64,000 bases of DNA from Rhodohalobacter sp. 614A. Lineage in GTDB: Bacteria; Bacteroidota; Rhodothermia; Balneolales; Balneolaceae. The position numbers and the translations under genes were made by a program. The stretch spans positions 62,001 to 126,000 of the forward strand of contig NZ_JAKEDS010000002.1 of the NCBI RefSeq assembly GCF_021462415.1, written 5' to 3'. The notes under the pieces are model-generated. The model ran no database searches and was not told the DNA's origin. It saw only the letters and a list, made by a program, of their open reading frames with translations. This document shows, piece by piece, positions 1-8,812 of the stretch (its first letter is position 1; each line of letters starts with the position of its first letter).

Positions 1-33
1 GAAAAAGTACAGTTAGATAAAGAGATCGCCTAA
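1..33 (+). CDS. 3' end of an upstream gene (partial)
   Basis: The first frame is open from the window edge and ends with TAA at 31-33, encoding a short charged tail (EKVQLDKEIA). It is probably the last codons of a gene that starts outside the window. Too little is visible to name a product; it could also be a chance open frame. Confidence 0.35.
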   Translation, partial: EKVQLDKEIA

Positions 34-138
34 GCTGAAAAAAGCATCTGAATATGCCTTTCGAAACAAATCCGGGAGATCAGGCTACAAATTATTCAGA
101 CTTAGGTTCGAAATTCTTGTGTTTAATTAAATCCATTC

Positions 139-1791
139 GTGGCTTTGAAAAATCTGGGACAATATAAAGATCTCGCCTTCTTTCTGTGGAAATATGGAAA
201 CAGTAATTTCATTGAACAGGCGAAAATTCAGGAGATTGCAAGCGAAGAGTGGAACGAGCAAAAACAGATTTCGGGGGATGTTCTGCCATCACAAATGGTT
301 GAAGATCTTAAGGAAATGGGTCCGGCATTTATAAAACTTGGTCAGCTGCTTTCTACCCGCCCCGATCTGCTTCCACCGCCTTACATTCGGGAGCTTTCCA
401 ATTTGCAAGACCAGGTGGAGCCGTTTTCTTATGAACAGGTTGAGGAGATTATACAATCTGAACTTGGGGTTAAGATTTCAAAAGCATTTAAACATTTTGA
501 AAAGAAACCAATTGCCTCTGCTTCGCTGGGACAGGTTCATATTGCCGAACTCAGGAATGGCGGAATGGTAGCCGTGAAAGTTCAGCGGCCGGGCATCCGT
601 AAGAGAATCAGTGAAGACCTGGAAGTGCTTGAAAATACGTGTGAGTTCCTTGAAAAGAACACAGATTTCGGGAAGAGATATGGCTTGAATAAATTGTTTC
701 AACAATTCAAGAAAACGCTGATACATGAGCTGGACTATCTCAAAGAGGCTAAAAATCTTCGCATCTTTGAGAAGAATCTTTCGGAATTCAGGCGGATTGT
801 TATTCCCGAACCGGTTGAGGATTATTCCACAGATCGTGTGCTTACCATGCAATATCTCAAGGGGAGAAAAATCACTGAAATTTCGCCCTTGCAGCAACTG
901 GAGTTGGATGGTGATGAGATTGCTGACGAACTTTTTCGGGCGTATTTGAAGCAGATTGTGATTGACGGATTCGTTCATGCGGACCCACATCCCGGAAATA
1001 TTCACTTGATGAATGACAACAGGGTAGCCATGCTGGATTGTGGAATGGTTGCTCATGTTTCTCCGGAAATAAGGAATCAGTATTTAAAGCTTGTTCTAAA
1101 TATTGGGGACGGCAGTGCGGGCGAAGCAGTCGATAAACTGATAACGATGAGTGAGGAGCTGGAAAATGCAGATGAAGTTCAGTTTCGAAAAAGTGTCAGC
1201 AGCCTGATTCTTGACAACATGAATTCTACAGCCAGCGAACTTCAGACCGGAAAAATTATCCTTGATATAGTTAAAGTTGCAGGGAAAAGCGGATATTTAT
1301 TGCCGGTTGAAATGAGTATGATTGGGAAAGCGCTTCTGAATTTGGACCAGGTTGCGCGAATATTGTCACCGGAGTTCAATCCCAATGAGGCAATCCGTAA
1401 ACATGCGATGGAACTTACCAACAAACATTTATGGAAAGACCTGACGTCTTTGAACTTTTTTCCAACTGTTCTGGAGAGTAAGGAGCTGATTGAAAAAATG
1501 CCGGAGCGGCTGAATAAATTCCTGCGCAATGTAGCAGAAAATAAGGTTCAATTTAAAATAGATGCGCTGGATGAGGAACGCCTTATGATGGGCTTCCAGA
1601 AAGTAGCAAACCGGATTACAGTTGGCTTAATTCTGGCCGCACTCATTGTCGGTTCATCCTTGCTGATGCAGGTTCAAACTGAATTTACACTATTTGGTTA
1701 TCCGGGCCTGGCAATGATCTTTTTCCTCGTCGCTGTATTGGGATCCGGTATGCTTGCCTTTCGGATTTTTGTATCGGATAAAAACGAGTAA
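139..1791 (+). CDS. AarF/UbiB/ABC1-family atypical kinase
   Basis: This is a protein-kinase-like ATPase of the ABC1/UbiB family, which in other bacteria supports ubiquinone biosynthesis or membrane lipid homeostasis. The family hallmarks are in order: the KxGQ motif (KLGQ, residues 66-69), the Ala-rich loop replacing the Gly-rich loop (ASASLGQ, about 126-132), the invariant lysine in VAVKVQRPG (K147), ELDYLKEA near 197, the catalytic-loop equivalent HADPHPGN (280-287) and a DCG in place of DFG (300-302). Two hydrophobic segments at about 494-512 and 522-540 anchor the C terminus in the membrane, as in other long bacterial members. The length of 550 residues is normal. The chosen start is GTG. 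The next gene is convergent, 16 bases away. The specific substrate is not known; Bacteroidota relatives make menaquinone, so a strict ubiquinone role is unlikely. Confidence 0.88.
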   Translation: MALKNLGQYKDLAFFLWKYGNSNFIEQAKIQEIASEEWNEQKQISGDVLPSQMVEDLKEMGPAFIKLGQLLSTRPDLLPPPYIRELSNLQDQVEPFSYEQVEEIIQSELGVKISKAFKHFEKKPIASASLGQVHIAELRNGGMVAVKVQRPGIRKRISEDLEVLENTCEFLEKNTDFGKRYGLNKLFQQFKKTLIHELDYLKEAKNLRIFEKNLSEFRRIVIPEPVEDYSTDRVLTMQYLKGRKITEISPLQQLELDGDEIADELFRAYLKQIVIDGFVHADPHPGNIHLMNDNRVAMLDCGMVAHVSPEIRNQYLKLVLNIGDGSAGEAVDKLITMSEELENADEVQFRKSVSSLILDNMNSTASELQTGKIILDIVKVAGKSGYLLPVEMSMIGKALLNLDQVARILSPEFNPNEAIRKHAMELTNKHLWKDLTSLNFFPTVLESKELIEKMPERLNKFLRNVAENKVQFKIDALDEERLMMGFQKVANRITVGLILAALIVGSSLLMQVQTEFTLFGYPGLAMIFFLVAVLGSGMLAFRIFVSDKNE

Positions 1792-1807
1792 AATAGTTTG
1801 ACCCGAA

Positions 1808-4390
1808 TCAATCCACATATTTATGATTCCACCAGTCCGGCTGATCTTTTAAATATTTGTCAAACCAGGAAATGATGCTCTCTTTCCAGAGTTTGTATTT
1901 TTTGTAGTCGAGGATGTGATGATCCTGTCCGTCAACTGTAACTAAAGCAGTTTCTTTTCCAAGAAGTTTTAGAGCGGTGTACATTTGCAGACTTTCTCCG
2001 AGCGGGACGTTTGTATCCGCAGCTCCATGTACAAAAAGAAGCGGGGTGGTCACTTGGTCTGCTGAAAAAAGCGGGCTCTGGTTTACATAAATATCCTTTC
2101 GGTTCCATGGGAATGAATTAGCTGCTGCAACCGCATTGTATTGGAATCCCCAATAACCTACGCCCCAATAACTTGAAAGATTACTGATTCCTGCATGACT
2201 GACGGCCGCTGCAAATATGTCGGTTTCCGTCATCAAAAGCATCGTCATAAATCCACCGAATGAAGCCCCGATGGCACCCACATTTTCACGATCGGCATAT
2301 TCATGTTCATCCAAAAATTCACCCACTCCGGATATAATTTCTTGCGAAACAATTTTTCCCCAGTCGTTTACATGTAGCGCTGAAAAATCCTGTCCGTAGC
2401 CAACGGCACCACTGGGTTGCATCACATAGACAATGTAGCCCATCGCTGCATAAAGTTCTTTGGGATATCGTCCGCCAAAAGCACGGTTTACAGGAACGGT
2501 TCCCCCGTAATAGTAGGAAATAACAGGGTATTTTTTGTTCGGATCAAAATTTGGTGGGAAGTAGATCACACCGTCAATTTCAGTTCCTCTTTCGTTTGTG
2601 AATGTCCAAGTTTCGTGCTCGCCAAACTGTACATCAGCAAAATAGTCCTCTCCGGGATATCTCAGCAGAGTCGATTCATCATCTTCCAAATCATGCGTAT
2701 AAACCTGAATCGGCTGGGAAATTCCTGTTCCTGAATAGACGGCAACACTCCCGTCTTTCGAAATATCCACACTAGAAACGGCATCAAGTTCGGTGGTAAG
2801 TTTTGTGAAGCGGGAACGGCGCACATCATATTTGTAGAGAGTATTGAATGAGCGGTCTGTTGTCTGGAAATAAATCGTATTTGAATCTCCCCAAATAGCA
2901 TTGTCAATCGAGGGGGCAAAATCGTACGTGATGGGAGTGACATTGGCCGATTCGATCTCATACAAAAAAGCCTGGTAGTCATAATCATTTGGCGTCGTGC
3001 CTTCCGGTACATTCACGCCAATATCTCCAAACATTGTAGGTCCGCCTGTAAATAGTATCGTCTCGCCATTGGGAGAAAAACTTCCGCCACCGCCAAAATT
3101 GGCTGAGAAAAGAGAATCCGTTTCCAGGGTTTCAAGATTCAGCAACTGGTATTCGCTAATGCTGTAAGGACGCTGTGAATAATCGATATGAGCGCGTGAA
3201 TAGAGCAATTGCGTCCCATCGGGGCTGATATCAAGAAGTGAAGTTGTCAGGCTTCCGGCGGTAAGTCGTTGCGTGGTTCCGTCCGGCACGTTCAGTTTGT
3301 AAAGAAAATTTCTGTTGCCAAACCAGGGACGCCGGGCTTCCACATCACCAAGTAGTTCCACGCCGGAATCGTTGGACTCTGGTTCTTCGGAAATGGTATA
3401 AATAATGAATGTTCCATCGGGCGACCACCGGTAACTTCCGAAATCGGATACACCTTCCAAAAGCTTTTGCTGCGATCCGGTGTCCAAATCAGAAAGCCAA
3501 AGTGTAGTTTTCCCATCGTTTGATTCTGTATATGTAAACTTTAACCCTTCCGGAGCCCATTGTAGCCTTCCAAAGTTCTCCGTGCCCTTGTATTCCCGGT
3601 AGAGATCTCCTGAATCAGTTTCCCTGATTTCAATCCAGGATTCGGTTTTTCCATCCGGTGACGAAGATTTGCTAATTCGCATGGCTGCAAGGCTGCCATC
3701 TGCGGAAAGCGCAAGATTACTGACCGACGGCTGGTTGGACAATGTTTCCAAATCGAGAGTTTTCATGGGAGTGAGAGACGGAGAGACCGACGCTTCGCTG
3801 TTCCAGGAAACAGTAGCGGAAAGAGTAAAGTCAGCACTGTTTTCAGGATCGTACATGGAGCGAATCATTACGAGATGTTTGCCTTGGGTAAGCATTAATT
3901 TTTCGCTTTGAAAACCAGCCTCAGCATCTTCATCTTGGCTGCCGGTTTTGGTCGATTTGGCTGTTCCATTTATGTATAATTTAAAAGGATGATGACTCTT
4001 TACTTCGAGAGTTGCTTCCGTAAATCGTTCTGAACTCAGGTAGAATGCTGCCCAGTAATTTTGTGGATGTTGGCTTCCATTCGTTTCCAACACTAACGTT
4101 TCCCCAGACGCAGATTTCCACTCCAGTTCATTGTTCTGAGACCAGCCAATCACATTCCCATCTTCAGGATGCCAAGCGGAAACATCTACGGGTTCATGGC
4201 TCAGCAGATCAGACAATTCAAACGTTTTATTCTGAATGTTTTTTTGCTCGTGATAAACCGGGAGTTGCGTCTCAACCGGTCCGAGAATCAGCCATTCTGG
4301 AATAGTTGTTGAATTTTCCTGAGCATTCGCTGAAGAGAAAAAGCAGAAGACAAGAAGAATAAAGAACAATAGTGATTTATGTATACGCAT
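1808..4390 (-). CDS. Exported S9-family (prolyl oligopeptidase-type) peptidase
   Basis: This is a secreted serine peptidase with a seven-bladed TolB/WD40-like propeller followed by an alpha/beta hydrolase domain, related to dipeptidyl-peptidase IV and acylaminoacyl peptidases. The ATG at 4390 is chosen because it opens a clean signal peptide ending SSANAQ; the longer frame to 4441 adds 17 residues that fit no signal sequence. With this start the protein has 860 residues. The catalytic Ser lies in GASFGG (S710), the Asp in GAADTN (D792) and the His in GQDHH (H824 or H825). Repeated SPDG-type motifs mark propeller blades between about residues 240 and 560. An N-terminal carbohydrate-binding-like beta domain precedes the propeller. 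It probably degrades extracellular or periplasmic peptides. It stands alone, divergent from the following dioxygenase gene. Confidence 0.9.
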   Translation of the reverse strand: MRIHKSLLFFILLVFCFFSSANAQENSTTIPEWLILGPVETQLPVYHEQKNIQNKTFELSDLLSHEPVDVSAWHPEDGNVIGWSQNNELEWKSASGETLVLETNGSQHPQNYWAAFYLSSERFTEATLEVKSHHPFKLYINGTAKSTKTGSQDEDAEAGFQSEKLMLTQGKHLVMIRSMYDPENSADFTLSATVSWNSEASVSPSLTPMKTLDLETLSNQPSVSNLALSADGSLAAMRISKSSSPDGKTESWIEIRETDSGDLYREYKGTENFGRLQWAPEGLKFTYTESNDGKTTLWLSDLDTGSQQKLLEGVSDFGSYRWSPDGTFIIYTISEEPESNDSGVELLGDVEARRPWFGNRNFLYKLNVPDGTTQRLTAGSLTTSLLDISPDGTQLLYSRAHIDYSQRPYSISEYQLLNLETLETDSLFSANFGGGGSFSPNGETILFTGGPTMFGDIGVNVPEGTTPNDYDYQAFLYEIESANVTPITYDFAPSIDNAIWGDSNTIYFQTTDRSFNTLYKYDVRRSRFTKLTTELDAVSSVDISKDGSVAVYSGTGISQPIQVYTHDLEDDESTLLRYPGEDYFADVQFGEHETWTFTNERGTEIDGVIYFPPNFDPNKKYPVISYYYGGTVPVNRAFGGRYPKELYAAMGYIVYVMQPSGAVGYGQDFSALHVNDWGKIVSQEIISGVGEFLDEHEYADRENVGAIGASFGGFMTMLLMTETDIFAAAVSHAGISNLSSYWGVGYWGFQYNAVAAANSFPWNRKDIYVNQSPLFSADQVTTPLLFVHGAADTNVPLGESLQMYTALKLLGKETALVTVDGQDHHILDYKKYKLWKESIISWFDKYLKDQPDWWNHKYVD

Positions 4391-4563
4391 GAGAACAGTT
4401 TTAAATTGAAAATCTTGTTGTGTTGAAAGCCAACCCTGCAATCTTTAAAAATATACAATTAATTTGATAAGACTTCGGTAGATATCATGGTCAAGTGGAA
4501 CGAATCAGGAAGAAAATTAGTTTAACATTAAACAATTTTGAATCATCAAATGAAACAGGAATT

Positions 4564-5502
4564 ATGAAACGCGAGAACAAAGGAATTCACCACATCTCAA
4601 TTATTTCCGGGGATGCTCAAACCAATGCTGATTTTTATGTAAAGAAGCTTGGCCTGCGGATGGTTTTAAAGTCCGTGAATCAAGATGATGCGGGTACCTA
4701 TCACTTGTTTTATGCCAATGCCGAAGGTGAGCCAGGTTCAAGCATCACGTTTTTTCCCTGGAAGAGAGCTGTAAAGTCAATCAGAGGAGTGGGGGAGGTT
4801 GAACGCATTTCGTTTTCAGTACCTGAGGGCTCGATCTCTTATTGGAAGCAACGATTTGAGGATTTGGAGATTCCTTTTGATGAACCGTTTGAGCGATTTG
4901 GCAAACCTGTTTTACCGTTTGAAGATCCGGACGGATTGCAGCTTGAAATCATTGAAGACGGCCGGTCCAACGATTTACCCGGCTGGAAGGAAGCCGAAGT
5001 TCCACTCGAATATGCTATCCGCGGATTCTGGGGAGCGAATCTATTACTTCCCCAAATGGAAGAAACCGCTGAGATTCTGACCGATTTTTTGGGCTTTGAG
5101 AGATCAGGTGAGTCAGGAAATCAAATCTTATTTGAAGCAGGTAGTTCGTTAGGGCATTCTGTGATTCTGGAAAAAGCAGAGAATCCTCAGTACGGAAAAA
5201 CAGGACGGGGAACCGTGCATCACATTGCATTCCGGACTAAAGATGAAGAAGAATTGCAGGAGGTAAGGCAGAAGGTATTCACCAAAGGATTGTCGCCGAC
5301 CCAAGTGATTGATCGTCACGTTTTTAAATCCGTTTACTTCCATACTCCCGGCGGTGTTCTCTTCGAACTGGCTACCGATGGCCCCGGATATCAATCCGTG
5401 GCCTCCAGCGATGAAGAGATGGGCCGAGAACTGTTTCTGCCCGATTTCCTCGAACCAAAACGGGAAATGATCGAGCAAAGGCTGGAACCCATTTCGATCT
5501 AA
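4564..5502 (+). CDS. Ring-cleaving dioxygenase of the VOC (glyoxalase/bleomycin-resistance) superfamily, MhqO-like
   Basis: The protein has two tandem VOC units: the first begins at GIHHISIISGD and the second near residue 155 (IRGFWGANLLL). Metal ligands expected for the family are visible as the early HH pair, the HHIAF of the second unit, and late Glu residues in LQLEIIED and LFELATD. The whole pattern resembles the B. subtilis MhqO/MhqA group, which opens hydroquinone-type rings and protects against quinone stress. The ATG at 4564 is preferred, giving 312 residues, because the family starts with K-G-I-H-H-I and an AGGA lies just upstream; a GTG at 4495 would add 23 unsupported residues. 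The true substrate is unknown. It is a single gene. Confidence 0.82.
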   Translation: MKRENKGIHHISIISGDAQTNADFYVKKLGLRMVLKSVNQDDAGTYHLFYANAEGEPGSSITFFPWKRAVKSIRGVGEVERISFSVPEGSISYWKQRFEDLEIPFDEPFERFGKPVLPFEDPDGLQLEIIEDGRSNDLPGWKEAEVPLEYAIRGFWGANLLLPQMEETAEILTDFLGFERSGESGNQILFEAGSSLGHSVILEKAENPQYGKTGRGTVHHIAFRTKDEEELQEVRQKVFTKGLSPTQVIDRHVFKSVYFHTPGGVLFELATDGPGYQSVASSDEEMGRELFLPDFLEPKREMIEQRLEPISI

Positions 5503-5607
5503 AACTCCACTTTAAAGGAGGAGGGAATCAGCAAAGTTTATAATAGGAATGGTTACATTTCAAAGCTGAAAGACCTCTTTTATCTTCTTTCAAACGAAAT
5601 CAACCCA

Positions 5608-5734
5608 GTCATTGCGAGTGAGTGACAGCGATCGTGGCAATCCCCTAACATTGTTCCTCACTTTTGAGATTGCCACACATTGTTCCTCACTTTTGAGATT
5701 GCCACGTCGTCACTCCGTTCCTCTTCGCAATGAC
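5608..5734. repeat. Dispersed palindromic repeat (CATTGCGAG family) with internal 29-bp tandem duplication
   Basis: The element opens with GTCATTGCGAG (5608-5618) and closes with the inverted TCGCAATGAC (5725-5734), with GGCAATC and GATTGCC inside forming further pairing. A 29-base unit is exactly duplicated head to tail at 5648-5676 and 5677-5705. A second member of the same family sits at 62817-62905. Similar CATTGCGAG...CTCGCAATG intergenic repeats are common in many bacterial genomes. The rest of the 337-base gap between the dioxygenase and ettA holds no gene that I can see. Confidence 0.8.
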
Positions 5735-5839
5735 TATTTAAACATTTTCATTCCTCCACATTCAAAAAACTCCTGTCCATTTCGTACCTTTCGCTCTTGT
5801 TAAAATTCGATCCATTCAACATTTAAAAGTCAGGTTTCA

Positions 5840-7510
5840 GTGAGTGATCAAAAAGTAATTTTTTCGATGGTTGGGGTGAGCAAAGTTTACAAACCTCAAA
5901 AAACAGTTCTGAAGGATATCTACCTTTCGTTTTTTTATGGCGCCAAAATTGGTGTGCTCGGGGCAAATGGTTCCGGTAAAAGTACGCTGCTTCGAATCAT
6001 TGCAGGAGAAGATGAAGAGTACATCGGCAATATTTCCCGGCAAAAAGGAGTGACGTTTGGTTTGCTTCCCCAGGAACCAAAGCTCGATCCTTCCAAAACC
6101 GTGAAAGAGATTGTTCAGGAAGGTGTACAAGAGACGATGGATCTCATCAAACAATATGAAGAAGTAAATGCTGCGTTCAGTGATCCCGATGCGGATTTTG
6201 AGAAACTGATCGAAAAACAGGAGAAGCTGCAAAGCAGAATTGATCACTTGGGAGCGTGGGATATCGACAGTAAACTGGAACAGGCGATGGACGCGCTTCG
6301 AACACCTCCGGGAGATACGTCCGTTGAGGTGTTGTCTGGCGGTGAAGCCCGTCGGGTTGCACTCTGCCGATTGCTCTTACAAAAGCCGGATGTTCTTTTA
6401 CTTGATGAGCCCACAAATCACCTGGATGCCGAATCTGTTGCGTGGCTGGAACAACACCTGGCCCGATACGAAGGAACCGTAATTGCGGTGACGCACGACC
6501 GTTATTTCCTGGATAATGTGGCCGGCTGGATTTTGGAACTGGATCGGGGCGAAGGTATTCCGTTTGAAGGAAATTACAGCTCGTGGCTGGAGCAGAAACA
6601 ACAGCGCTTGAAAGTAGAAGAGAAACAGGAATCCAAACGGCAGAAAACTCTGGAACAGGAACTGGAGTGGATCCGGCAAAATCCAAAGGGTCGCCGGACC
6701 AAGAGCAAAGCCCGTATCAACAAATATGAGGAACTGCTATCCGAAGAGCGCAGTAAACAACGCGAAGACATGGAGATTTTCATTCCGGCGGGACCGCGAT
6801 TGGGTGACAAAGTGATTGAAGCCGATCATGTTTCTAAAGGTTATGGCGACCGCCTGCTGATAGAAGATATGAGCTTTAAACTGCCGCCCGGTGGAATTGT
6901 AGGTGTGATTGGCCCGAACGGCGCTGGTAAAACCACACTGTTTAAAATGATTACGGGAGAGGAAGAAGCTGATAACGGAACGTTTGAAACCGGCAGCACG
7001 GTAGAATTGGGATACATCAATCAAAAACGTCCGCTTGATCCCAATAAAACCATTTGGGAAGAAATTTCAGAGGGAAATGATATTGTAAAACTTGGAAATC
7101 GGGAAGTAAACTCGCGGGCCTATACTGCCCGGTTTAACTTCAGCGGAAGTGATCAGCAGAAGAAATGCAGCGAAATTTCCGGCGGTGAGAGAAACCGGGT
7201 TCACCTGGCCAAAATGTTGAAGCAAGGTGCAAATGTTCTATTGCTGGATGAGCCGACCAACGACCTGGACGTCCACACTCTCCGTGCGCTCGAAGAAGCT
7301 CTTCTCGATTTTGCCGGTTGTGTTGTGGTGATTTCCCACGACCGCTGGTTCCTCGACCGAATTGCTACTCACATTTTGGCTTTCGAAGGCAACAGCCAGG
7401 TGTACTGGTTTGAAGGAAATTACTCCGAATATGAAGAGAACCGAGAACAACGGCTGGGTTCAAAATATCATCCCGAAAGAATTCATTACAAGAAATTGAT
7501 GCGGGAATAG
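5840..7510 (+). CDS. ettA: Energy-dependent translational throttle protein EttA (ABC-F)
   Basis: This is a soluble ABC-F ATPase with two nucleotide-binding domains and no membrane segment. Walker A motifs are at 41-49 (GANGSGKST) and 358-366 (GPNGAGKTT); the first signature motif is LSGGEARR near 165-172, and the first Walker B is [11 protein letters not shown] at 186-196. The Arg/Lys-rich interdomain linker [15 protein letters not shown] (about 284-298) and the conserved C-terminal stretch [11 protein letters not shown] are typical of EttA rather than Uup or ribosome-protection ABC-Fs. EttA binds the ribosomal E site and gates the first elongation step according to the ATP/ADP ratio. The 556-residue length fits. 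The start is GTG at 5840; no strong ribosome binding site is seen. Confidence 0.95.
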   Translation: MSDQKVIFSMVGVSKVYKPQKTVLKDIYLSFFYGAKIGVLGANGSGKSTLLRIIAGEDEEYIGNISRQKGVTFGLLPQEPKLDPSKTVKEIVQEGVQETMDLIKQYEEVNAAFSDPDADFEKLIEKQEKLQSRIDHLGAWDIDSKLEQAMDALRTPPGDTSVEVLSGGEARRVALCRLLLQKPDVLLLDEPTNHLDAESVAWLEQHLARYEGTVIAVTHDRYFLDNVAGWILELDRGEGIPFEGNYSSWLEQKQQRLKVEEKQESKRQKTLEQELEWIRQNPKGRRTKSKARINKYEELLSEERSKQREDMEIFIPAGPRLGDKVIEADHVSKGYGDRLLIEDMSFKLPPGGIVGVIGPNGAGKTTLFKMITGEEEADNGTFETGSTVELGYINQKRPLDPNKTIWEEISEGNDIVKLGNREVNSRAYTARFNFSGSDQQKKCSEISGGERNRVHLAKMLKQGANVLLLDEPTNDLDVHTLRALEEALLDFAGCVVVISHDRWFLDRIATHILAFEGNSQVYWFEGNYSEYEENREQRLGSKYHPERIHYKKLMRE

Positions 7511-7876
7511 TTAATCCCCTTTGCCCCGAAAGGATCCCTTTGGGAAAGGGGGAAAGTGACCACGACGAATGTCGTGGGAACTCGGTGGATGTCTCTCATT
7601 ACACCTTTCGATTTAACGATGTAAAGATTTAGCGACGTAACGATTTTCGATTTTACTTATATAGATCGATAAATCGAGGATCGGAAATCTTAAAGATCGT
7701 TACATCAAATGCATTACCTTTCTGCCGCAAGGTTGAAACTTGTGCGATGAATTTTCAAGTTAAAAACTTGAACCAGACTAGCGGCAATGACGAAGAATGA
7801 TTTCCGATTAGGAAAAAAACTTCTTCATTCAGATTTTTGTTTAGATTAACAGAACAGAGAAGCTGAAGACCTTGAT
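7511..7876. repeat. 366-bp intergenic region packed with inverted repeats
   Basis: No gene is seen here. In order there is a C-rich/G-rich inverted pair (CCCCTTTGCCC at 7516-7526 and GGGAAAGGGG at 7542-7551), which may end ettA transcription; a perfect 7-bp hairpin (CCACGAC/GTCGTGG, 7560-7577); a long imperfect inverted repeat of GATGTAACGAT-like sequence (7618-7706); and a perfect 8-bp palindrome TTCAAGTT/AACTTGAA (7754-7772). The mix looks like remnants of several dispersed intergenic repeats rather than one element. Confidence 0.6.
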
Positions 7877-8755
7877 ATGATTGATTCTTTTCGTGAAGCA
7901 CTGGTTTTTGAATATGAAAGATTGATAGCCTTTTTGCCGCGTCTGTTACTGGCGATTATTGCGGCCCTGATTATTTATACGCTGGGGAAATGGCTGGCCA
8001 AAGGGGTTATCCGATTTTTGAAGAGAAGTTCGATTCCCGAAACCTATCACGACTATTTTGGCAAACTGATCAAAATAATCGGGGCATTTGCCGCATTTGT
8101 CATTTTTTTGAATCTGATTGGATACCAAACTCTTGCCGCGAGTCTTTTGGCCGGCGGCGGATTAACAGCAGTGATGCTGGGATTCGCTTTCAAGGATATC
8201 GGCGAAAACTTCCTGGCGGGATTTTTCCTGGCTTTCAGTCGGCCGTTTACAACGGATGATATCATCGAAACAGACGGCATCCTGGGACAAGTAAAAAGTA
8301 TTCAGCTTCGTCACACACACATCCGAACCGGCGATGGCTGCGATGTATTTGTTCCCAGTGCACAATTATTCACCAAACCGCTTCACAACTATACGCTGGA
8401 TGGACTTCGCCGCGGCAGTTTTACTGTCGGGATTGATTATGCCGATGATGCCCAAAAAGCGGCTGATCTCCTTTTGGAATCAACAAACGAAACAGACGGT
8501 GTTCTCGAAATTCCCAAAGCGTCCGTACAGATTAAAGGTCTTGAACCTAATTACGTGGAACTTCAGGTTTTTTTCTGGATCAGGGCAAAAAACCAAGAGG
8601 CGTCTCTTGCCGGCGTAAGAACCCGGGCTATGAATAATTGCAGAAAAATGCTGATTAACCACAACTTTACAGTGAGTTCTAACGTCTCTACAGCAGTGGA
8701 TATGAATCCGATTGAAGTACTTCTTCAAAATCGTGAAGATACTCGGAAGGATTGA
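7877..8755 (+). CDS. Small-conductance mechanosensitive channel, MscS family
   Basis: This inner-membrane channel releases solutes on hypo-osmotic shock. Three hydrophobic helices are visible: about 19-36, 63-82 and the pore-lining helix 86-119, whose Gly/Ala-rich pattern (LLAGGGLTAVMLGFAFKD) is the MscS TM3 signature. The cytoplasmic beta domain follows (GILGQVKSIQLRHTHIRT, then PSAQLFT and the LRR-type segment near 178). The length of 292 residues matches the short MscS class. The gene begins with ATG at 7877 and ends 57 bases before the start chosen for the tricorn-like protease, so the two could be co-transcribed. Confidence 0.93.
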   Translation: MIDSFREALVFEYERLIAFLPRLLLAIIAALIIYTLGKWLAKGVIRFLKRSSIPETYHDYFGKLIKIIGAFAAFVIFLNLIGYQTLAASLLAGGGLTAVMLGFAFKDIGENFLAGFFLAFSRPFTTDDIIETDGILGQVKSIQLRHTHIRTGDGCDVFVPSAQLFTKPLHNYTLDGLRRGSFTVGIDYADDAQKAADLLLESTNETDGVLEIPKASVQIKGLEPNYVELQVFFWIRAKNQEASLAGVRTRAMNNCRKMLINHNFTVSSNVSTAVDMNPIEVLLQNREDTRKD

Positions 8756-8812
8756 TTCATGAGTTTACTTATTTTAAAGAACATCTACGATAATCACCTT
8801 AAGGGGGAGCAA

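Noticed and set aside
478-1056. Long open frame opposite the AarF/UbiB gene (192 codons)
   Set aside because: It is antisense to a gene with full family motifs, has no signal of its own and shows no recognisable domain.
6177-6686. 169-codon frame opposite ettA
   Set aside because: It is a shadow of the ABC-F reading frame; the composition is Pro/Ser-rich and no family fits.
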